Positions 56,784 to 64,000 of a DNA stretch of 64,000 bases are shown piece by piece (position 1 is the first letter of the stretch; every line of letters starts with the position of its first letter). The notes under the pieces are model-generated. The model saw only the letters and a program-made list of their open reading frames with translations. It did not search any database and was not told where the DNA came from. The position numbers and the translations under genes were made by a program. The stretch comes from Corallochytrium limacisporum (Eukaryota > Opisthokonta). Where the stretch lies: positions 86,328 to 150,327 of the forward strand of contig PDIP01000021.1 of NCBI GenBank assembly GCA_002811645.1, in the 5' to 3' direction.

Positions 56784-59778
56784 GTTGATCTATGTGTTGA
56801 GTTTGATATTTGCTTTTGTGGCTCACGAACGTTTCATGTTCGCTCTTGTGTTCGTGTGCTTTGTGTTTGGATCGCTTTAATGAACAACTATAACTCTTCG
56901 ATCAGCACATTTTCTTTCGGTGCAAACGGTGATTCAAATAACTTGCCTGCTGTGATAAACGTGACACTCATCTGAAAGCACGTTAGCCACCTTTCTCTCC
57001 GCCAACGGAAATGGTTCTGATTCTTGAAACACACTATCCGTCGTCTGTGTTCATGTGTCCCATCGAAGTGCAAACAGCACACCCGAACCGAACCACCCGT
57101 GACCGGTAAGGTCCCCCTTTTCTCCTCGTCTCCCGCTCGTGCCCTCCTCCACACCCCCACTTGTTCCACTGCCTCTGCAGTCCCGTTTCTGTAAGTTTGC
57201 TTATCAGCTCCTCCTTTTCCTTTTTGTCCTGGAAGGAAAAATAGGACCACAAGGGAAAGAGTGGTAGTAGAGAAACAAAAAACGACACCATACGGTCTTT
57301 CCCCGTGGTCTCTCCCCGTTCGTGCAAAGACAGGGTCTGCGGGCCAGCCCAGGGTGAGGCCTTTGAACGACAAATGCAGAAAAATGCCCGCTCAGGGCAG
57401 TATATTTACTATTAGTTCACGACTTCCAACTTTTCTTTTAAGGATGAGGATTCCAATGCTGGAATTTCTCTCTCGCCCACACCATCCGACCCGGAGTCGA
57501 CTTTCTTCTGCATTCAATATTTCTACATTTTCTGTTCGGTTTCCCCGATTCCCGAAACTTTTAGCGATGAGAAAATTGGTAGTCAAAGTATTTCGCAGAG
57601 ATTCTTCGTTGAAAAAGTTAGAACGGTAGGAACAAGAAAGGAGGTAAGAAGAGGTGCGGTTCACCTTTCCCCCTAACCTAACCTCCCTCTCTCGCGTGCA
57701 GCTTTTCTGATCCTTTTTCAGAAATCCATCCTCTGGGAGTTTGACCCCCAGCATACACAATACACCTGCGACCTCCGCGTGTAGCACATCGGTCCGAACT
57801 CGCCAGGCCCAAGGGAAAGCAGCTGTCTCGCACATTAGCAAAAACGAGAGAGCACACACACTCCGACACACACTCCGAACCAATTGAAAAAAGTAATATG
57901 AGATGGACAAGTTGTTTCAGTATTGGGAATCCCGGAAAGGGAAGAAATATGGATCAGCACTGGCCAACGGTTACTGAGATGGTGGGCAAGTGCGGATGGC
58001 TTTCCTCGATACCTATCAATCTTCAGGTGCTCCTATTTGAATATTAAGTATGCACGATATTTGGGCGATGAGTGTCCCCCTTTGAGAGAGCAACGTTCTC
58101 AAAAATCTGCATAAGATTAAAGGAGTGGCTGTCGTGATGGACCTCTCACACACGCGACCGCGAGTTGGATGCTAGAAGCCGTCCGCGCGGGGAGGGGGGG
58201 GGGTGTGCGTCAGGTCACGACACCGGCACTGTGAGGTCGTAAATGCCATTTAACTCTTCTGACTTCGACTTCATTAAAATATGTTGAATATGAAGATTGA
58301 AACCTCAATGGTTCTGAGAATGTTGCAGACCACTCGTTGGAAATTTTCTTCCCTGCTGCGATCACGAAATGCCTGCTCGTCCTTTCACCTTTTTGTTCCG
58401 GATGGGATGGATGGCTCATGCTGCCAAGATTGCACACACTGGTTAGCATCTTCGCATCCTGATCCGTCCCAAAAAAAGGAAAAATAAACAGAAACACGTA
58501 GTCCGTTACGGACTCCACAACCATCCTGCTGCCACTGAGGTCCAAGAGAAAGTGGGTTTCTATTCCTTATACTCCTTAACCCGTACGAGTCTCCTGGGTA
58601 ATGTCTCGCTGTCCTTCTCTCTTTGACTGACAGGAGATCAGTTTTTCCATGGCGGGTACTTCACGCTCAATTGCTAAGTTTTCCCGTGGTCGAGTCGCGT
58701 GCGTTCTTTTTCACGTTTCTTTACGAGCTCATCGTTGTTCCGTTCCCGTCCTTACTATTTGACCAAAGTGCTTGCTAAATGCTTCATGTCAGAGCACCAG
58801 AGATTTCCATCTCCCTTCACTGATCCTTTGCTTCTAAGGGGGCTTTGGTTGCAAGAAGACTTTTTTACCTGCTAAGACAGAAGAACAGGGGGACCTCGCG
58901 AGATCGCTGAGTCCTAATTTTAGCCTAGAGGGCTGATGTGTCAGCAAGCAAAGAAGTTTAGTTCTATCCCTACCATTTCTCTTGTGGTCAGCGAATGCAG
59001 TTTTCCACGGGGCCCGGTCAAAAACTCACGGACAAACAGAAACCGATCGAATACAAAAGGGGGAAGGAGCACAAGACCGAGAATCGGGTCACCCATGCTG
59101 CATAGCAATCGTACGGTAACTGTCCAAAAACCACTCTCAGTGGACGAAGACTTTCGCGTTTCAGCATAGTAACCTTTAATGAAAATTCTTATCGTGTCGG
59201 ATGGGTCTGAAATGATTCAGATGCTTGTGGAATGGAAGACTGTGGTGGGGACATTTACAGAGGGAGACTTTGCCTCCAACAAAAATGCAACCAACCTGGT
59301 GAATAGAGTTGCTTTTCTAAGACACTCCCTTGCCAATTGCACGAAAACGGGGGCGGGGTCTCGGTGGGGGGTGAGGCGAGGGGGGACGTAGGGGGTTACG
59401 CGCGGGTCGGATGATGTGATGCAGTCCATAGAAAACGTACTCTTGGCCAGGAAATTGTATGGAAAATGGCCGGGGCTGAAAGCCTGTTGGTTTCATTTCG
59501 TGGATTTTTCTCAAAGTCTCAATCTGGCGTCTGTTTCAAGTTTTCGACATATCCAAGTAAAGGCAGTGTGTGTCCTGCTAAGAAAGGGGAATTGCCCCAG
59601 GCAACCCTCAGTGAGCCCATGAAATATGTATGAATGATACTTCAATTCCCATGCAGAATGCCGCAAGCAGGCTATGGGGAGAGTGTGTGTCTGATAGTCA
59701 AACCCCCCCCTCCTTTACAACAAGTGTGACGCCCGGGGCCCCGGCTACTGTGACTGAATACCCAATCCCCCACTCCCA
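56784..59778. other. Gene-poor region left of the assembly gap
   Basis: 3 kb with stops in all frames and only weak open stretches (longest about 170 codons on the minus strand at 57,392-57,910, no good ATG, not recognised). It has a G10 run at 58,194-58,203 and G-rich sequence at 59,345-59,410. A GTGGTCCTATTTTTCC variant of the promoter motif lies at 57,250-57,235, upstream of the methyltransferase gene. No tRNA or transposon is seen. Confidence 0.5.
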
Positions 59779-60000
59779 NNNNNNNNNNNNNNNNNNNNNN
59801 NNNNNNNNNNNNNNNNNNNNNNNNNNNNNNNNNNNNNNNNNNNNNNNNNNNNNNNNNNNNNNNNNNNNNNNNNNNNNNNNNNNNNNNNNNNNNNNNNNNN
59901 NNNNNNNNNNNNNNNNNNNNNNNNNNNNNNNNNNNNNNNNNNNNNNNNNNNNNNNNNNNNNNNNNNNNNNNNNNNNNNNNNNNNNNNNNNNNNNNNNNNN
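59779..60000. other. Assembly gap (222 N)
   Basis: Run of N. The sequence resumes with a C10 run, which suggests that the homopolymer or its GC-rich surroundings stopped the assembly. Confidence 0.98.
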
Positions 60001-63000
60001 ACCCCCCCCCCAGGGGAAGGGGGAACTCCCCTCTTGTTCATTGTCCTTCCCAACGCTTGTGCATTCTTTCACTGGGGATTTACAATATGCCATATGGCGA
60101 TGAATAAATTTCGAGAACTGAGGGATATATTTCGATCAAATATCAATAGGGTCCCCCATTAAATAAGGGTAACTGCGCTTTGGCCCTTATCAGTGTTTCA
60201 GCTTGTTTGCTCTGGGCGCCAAGACTTCGGAGCATGTGTGGCAGATGAATGTCGTGCTCTGCGTTCTTGAAAGGGAGGAACAAAAGGCCTCAAAAACTGA
60301 GATTGCCAGGCTAGTGATACCTCTTCTTTCACCTCACCAATCAAACTCCGAGGCCCGTCCATACTGAAAATATTGAGTCTAGCAACTTGATTCGCACACC
60401 AATAAATACAATAAAGGGCCGAGACCACAATCGATTCTTACCATTACCTACCTGGTCTCCTGTGTTCCTGCAAAACACAGACCGCAAGCTTACCTTACAC
60501 GAGTATCACGATTCACAGCGTCATTCGATCGTGGCTCCGTTCAAAACATTTAGACCTTCTATACCAATTGCTTGGCTCAGGAAACGTATGATCACCCCGC
60601 CATTCTGACGACCAAAAGGGGGATGGGCGCACACAATCTCGCCATCACCCGTGTTCCGGTGTCGGACGTTTGACCGCACCCGATAGATATTGACTGAGAA
60701 TACTGGGACCCTACAGAAGTTTGATTTTAAGCCAGTGAATTCCAAACCAATCTATCAAAAAGCGGCTTTGATACGATTTTGTTGACACATGTGAAACACT
60801 CTCTCCAAGGTACTTGCGGAGCACATTCCTTTTTAGATGCCATCCATGCTGATTGATGTGATCGTAGGCAGCGCTCGCTGATATTAGGTGATCACCAACT
60901 CTCAGTTGACCATTGCGTGCATAGACTTCTTCCAACCAATGAAGACGAGGATACTTGATTCACCTACTCTACCGACATCCGTGCCGGATCACACCATCTT
61001 TATTGGTGAAAGGAGATGTAAATTGTGAACGTTGGGTGGAGGTATGTGCCACAGCTGTAGTAATAATGACGACAAGCGAGAAGATATGTCCTTGCGATAC
61101 CAATAAGATCACAGTCAAGCAGGATCGTTCATGTTGGAGTCATTTGACCTTTCGCTATCGAACTGTGGATATGACCACTAATCTGTGGCAAGCAACGTAC
61201 ACATTCCATACCGTTCCAACGAATCTCATCTCAGACGCTATAGCACCTTTAGCTGATGTGTAGTTATCACTCTGTACCACGAACGTTCGCGACAGACCTG
61301 TTTTACAGCTGCAGACGGCATTTGAGATTTTGCTTTGCTGTGTGTCGGAGAGTGTGGGCACAATCTATGCCGGCATCAAGGTACCTACGAACCCGTTTCC
61401 CTGGGACATGTCACTCTCATTTCCTTCCAGGATGTCTTCACTACTCCATATCCGGCTCACACTTCTCTGTCGTCATTTCCAAGATTGGCACCGGACATCG
61501 AGCAGGTAATTAGCGTGGATATCATCACACCTTTGTCTTATTTCCAACTGGGTTCTACTTAAGTGAAAGCAATTTTAGACTGTGGGCATGGCCCCGGAGA
61601 TGAACCGGTCCCCCTTTTCTACCTGGATCAGAGACTGGATAGAAAAGCTGGGATACCTGCTGGATCGAGTGCCCTCAAGGTCACTCCCAACAGTTGACGT
61701 GCGCTCCGATCACCTACTACGCGTGAATAGGAACTCAGACAGTAGAGAGATTGTCTGGCGAAAGGGCTCATAGGACCCCAACATACAAACATGTTTCTCT
61801 AGTTTAATCTCAACTTCTCAAATTTTCGGAGAGCACGAATAGAAAAGGAAACAGCACCAGATAAACCCACATTCTCTCAATTGGGTATCGAAAGTATGAT
61901 ACTGTTGTACGGGGCCATGCACCCTAAATCACGTCAAAGCAAATGAGTGTTCGGGGTTGTCCATGAGGCACAACAGCACAACAGCAGTCCAGCCCACTTC
62001 ATGACGAAACTCGATCGTGTGTTCTTTGCAGGGTAAAGTGTGGTGGCCGTGGTCGGGTTTGATCCGCGTATTCAAATTCATCAATGACTGAGCGAAAAAT
62101 GATCTCATTTCTGTAGAGGCAGACGGTCCGCCACCTCAAAATGATAATGTACGGATCGGTCACACCTCATGTTCTGCTGATGTACACAGAATACTGGAAT
62201 ATGAATGTGTGGGATGGACAGTGGGGCTTGCTCTGTGTCTGTTCAACCCCCGTGTTTGCCGTAAGATCTACAATGGATTGGGTGAGACTTGTGTGGTGCC
62301 AAACCCAGTACTTTCCCCTTGCCTTCTAAGCAGGTCCTGCGAGGGCTCGGTCAGCAACTGTCTCATAGTCGGTTTCTCCGGGGAATATCATATCATTGGG
62401 ATTTCTTCGAAATATCCCGAATCCCCACCATTCATTCACATACGCCCACTGTGTTGAGGGAAGTGATTCCACAAATATGAAAAGAGACACAATTCTTCCG
62501 TTTGCTTCTACATTGAACGAACTAAACACCCACAGAGTGCACACAATCGATCTCGTTGCTAACAGGTTTCTAAGCGAGTCCATGGATAAACCAGGGGTCT
62601 GCGGTGAGGGTGTCCGACTGTTAATCATTGCCAATGCGAGACTGAGTAATTCATTTGGGATCCATCACGGCGAATTTCATACCACTAGCAATATAGCAGC
62701 AGCAAGCAAATATCTGACGCCTATGCCTAACTGTTGACGTGTTGGGAATGAAATCCTGTCTATTACTGTCGAAGGTTCATCGCACACTTGGACCGGATAG
62801 AGAGTTTGAAAGCCCCGAGTTGACCACGTAAAGAGATCCCAAGTTACGGAACCTGTTTCTCGCCCGCGACAAACTTCATCAATTTTGACATGGGGGAGCA
62901 CTTGCTCGTTTCCATGCATAGAACAGTGCTTTCCATCTTTTGTCCTGTCTCTTTCATGGCAGAAAACGAACGACAAGGTCCGCCATCACGCCTTCGACAC

Positions 63001-63465
63001 ACGCGCTCTGTGCTATCACTTGCAATACTCATGTGGCGTGTTTTAGTCAATAGTGTATCGCAAAAGGTACCCAACGTAGACTAATCCATCTGGAATTAAT
63101 TAATGGAAAAACGTGAAAGCTTGGTCTACACTTAGATCAACCAGAAAATTACCCCCACGCACAGATGTACTTCCCAAAAGCATCAACATTGCATCCTAGA
63201 TTTCTGCTGAGATCTAACCGAGATGCACACGCAGACACCAACCCTTCATCATCGTTCTTGGCATCCACAAAAACTAGAGACACATCACAACACACACATC
63301 ACCATCATCATCCAGGCGGAATGAATGAAAGATTGGCCCCGTGTGCGATGGCGAGACATGATGATGATACTGACGTTGAGTCAGACTTGTGTATGATGCT
63401 CTAAAGTCGCTGCAATTGGAGAAAGAATAGGCAAGTGAGTGGGGTTATTTTCTTACTCAGGAACC
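60001..63465. other. Gene-poor region right of the assembly gap
   Basis: 3.4 kb without a recognisable gene. Isolated open stretches of 60-110 codons occur on both strands, for example 60,711-60,950 minus and 62,326-62,634 minus. They may be exons of a spliced gene, decayed genes or chance. No repeats or RNA genes were recognised by eye. Confidence 0.45.
60711..60950 (-). CDS. Unassigned open stretch, possible gene remnant
   Basis: About 79 codons between stops (YPRLHWLEEVYARNGQLRVG, then HINQHGWHLKRNVLRKYLG), protein-like in composition but without an early ATG or recognised family. It could be an exon or the remains of a mobile or foreign gene. Confidence 0.2.
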   Translation of the reverse strand, partial: PRLHWLEEVYARNGQLRVGDHLISASAAYDHINQHGWHLKRNVLRKYLGESVSHVSTKSYQSRFLIDWFGIHWLKIKLL

Positions 63466-63530
63466 TTTATTGCATTAGTCGACATCGGGAGAAGTCCGCT
63501 ATGTGTTGCCAAACAGTGAGATCATCGCGC

Positions 63531-63940
63531 CTAATGTTTGCTCTCTATGATAGTAGTTACTGGCAAATCCCTAAGAAAGTTGGAGATTTCTGAGTGAAGT
63601 GAGAAGAAGGAGGTAGACAAAAGACTCTTCAGCCTCGTTCTGGAGACATCGTGACCTTCAAAGTGGAGTTCAGCTAGAGGTCAACTTCGAGTACGAGCCG
63701 GAGGATTCTCAAATCTTCCCCTTACCTGGCGCCTTGCTTATTCGCTTGGCTCAGTAGCGGCGATCTCCGGGCAGATGGTTTGTTGGAAATTTGTTGGAGA
63801 CATATCTGATGGTGGACAGGTAGCTTAATACATGCTAAACCGGCAGAGTATGTTCTGAACGGCGGAATCGCGTCCTGCACAATTTGGTCCTGAGTTTGCA
63901 TGTTCTCTTTGGTCCACTCCGTTTCGACTGTCGTGCTCAT
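63531..63940 (-). CDS. Putative two-exon small gene, product unknown
   Basis: Exon 1 (63940-63726) begins at the first ATG after an in-frame stop (MSTTVETEWTKENMQTQDQI) and ends at a strong donor CAG|GTAAGG. Exon 2 (63570-63531) follows acceptor CTTTCTTAG and adds RDLPVTTIIESKH before the stop. AATAAA lies 60 nt further on (63,471-63,466). The 155-bp intron is similar in size to the two confirmed introns. The 84-aa product is unfamiliar. An alternative acceptor (CACTCAG at 63,590) would give a shorter end. Confidence 0.35.
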
Positions 63941-64000
63941 TAGATCAGAACACAGGAGCCCCTTGAGTTACCCACACTGGCCCCACAGTATGCAATCGCC

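Noticed and set aside
57392-57910. 172-codon minus-strand frame in the gene-poor region
   Set aside because: Starts without ATG and shows no domain. Retained only as a remark.
60380-60500. Tiny 26-nt intron and 16-nt exon suggested by GTAAGC, TTTTGCAG and GTAGGT on the minus strand
   Set aside because: Sizes are far below the other introns and no coding frame supports them.
1-64000. tRNA, rRNA, CRISPR, transposon or viral genes
   Set aside because: I looked for T-loop consensus sequences, terminal repeats, transposase/integrase/reverse-transcriptase motifs and direct-repeat arrays by eye and found none. A covariance-model and repeat scan would be decisive.

Overview
This is a eukaryotic nuclear window from a compact, intron-poor genome. 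The genes are spliceosome and telomere-proximal-neutral housekeeping types: pre-mRNA splicing (PHF5A, CDC5L, USB1), 18S rRNA processing (RCL1), a GPI-anchor mannosyltransferase (PIGB), TORC2 (SIN1), PP2A methylation (LCMT1), the mevalonate pathway and queuosine salvage. It also encodes centriole, cilium and spindle proteins (SAS-4/CENPJ, TBCCD1, an ARL2BP fragment, a HAUS4-like protein), an ezrin/radixin/moesin-type FERM protein with the C-terminal regulatory threonine, and a protein with the cortactin Arp2/3-binding N-terminus plus SH3. The last two are known mainly from animals and their unicellular relatives, so I infer a unicellular holozoan with centrioles. A low-intron corallochytrean such as Corallochytrium is one candidate, but the sequence does not prove it.

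Layout. From 0.4 to 56.8 kb about 29 genes are packed with strongly alternating orientation. Convergent pairs are separated by only 27 to about 120 bp, whereas divergent or upstream intervals are 0.3 to 1.5 kb and carry GC-rich islands with runs of 10 to 14 C or G. Most genes are single open frames. Two clear spliceosomal introns were found by reading past the open frames: RCL1 (115 bp) and SAS-4 (240 bp), both close to the 3' end. A 47-codon TOM5-like gene, too short for ordinary ORF calling, sits at 29.69 kb. From about 56.8 kb to the end (with a run of N at 59,779-60,000) the sequence is gene-poor. Only a small putative two-exon gene at the right edge and isolated unassigned open frames can be proposed there.

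Functional themes. There is no operon-like grouping. Three genes for centriole, spindle and replication-fork functions (SAS-4, HAUS4-like, TONSL) each have a GCGCCAAAA E2F-type site about 185 to 240 bp upstream. An unidentified 447-aa gene has a related GCGCGAAA site. A GGGGCCTATTTTCTAT-like motif recurs 5' of several genes. In the divergent HAUS4/PIGB promoter it occurs as two inverted copies that form a large hairpin. Unusual architectures include a RING/TRAF-finger/LysM/FYVE protein and a FAMeT-like/BTB/BTB-BACK/discoidin-like protein.

Starts were set at ATG codons. All domain assignments are by eye, without database searches.
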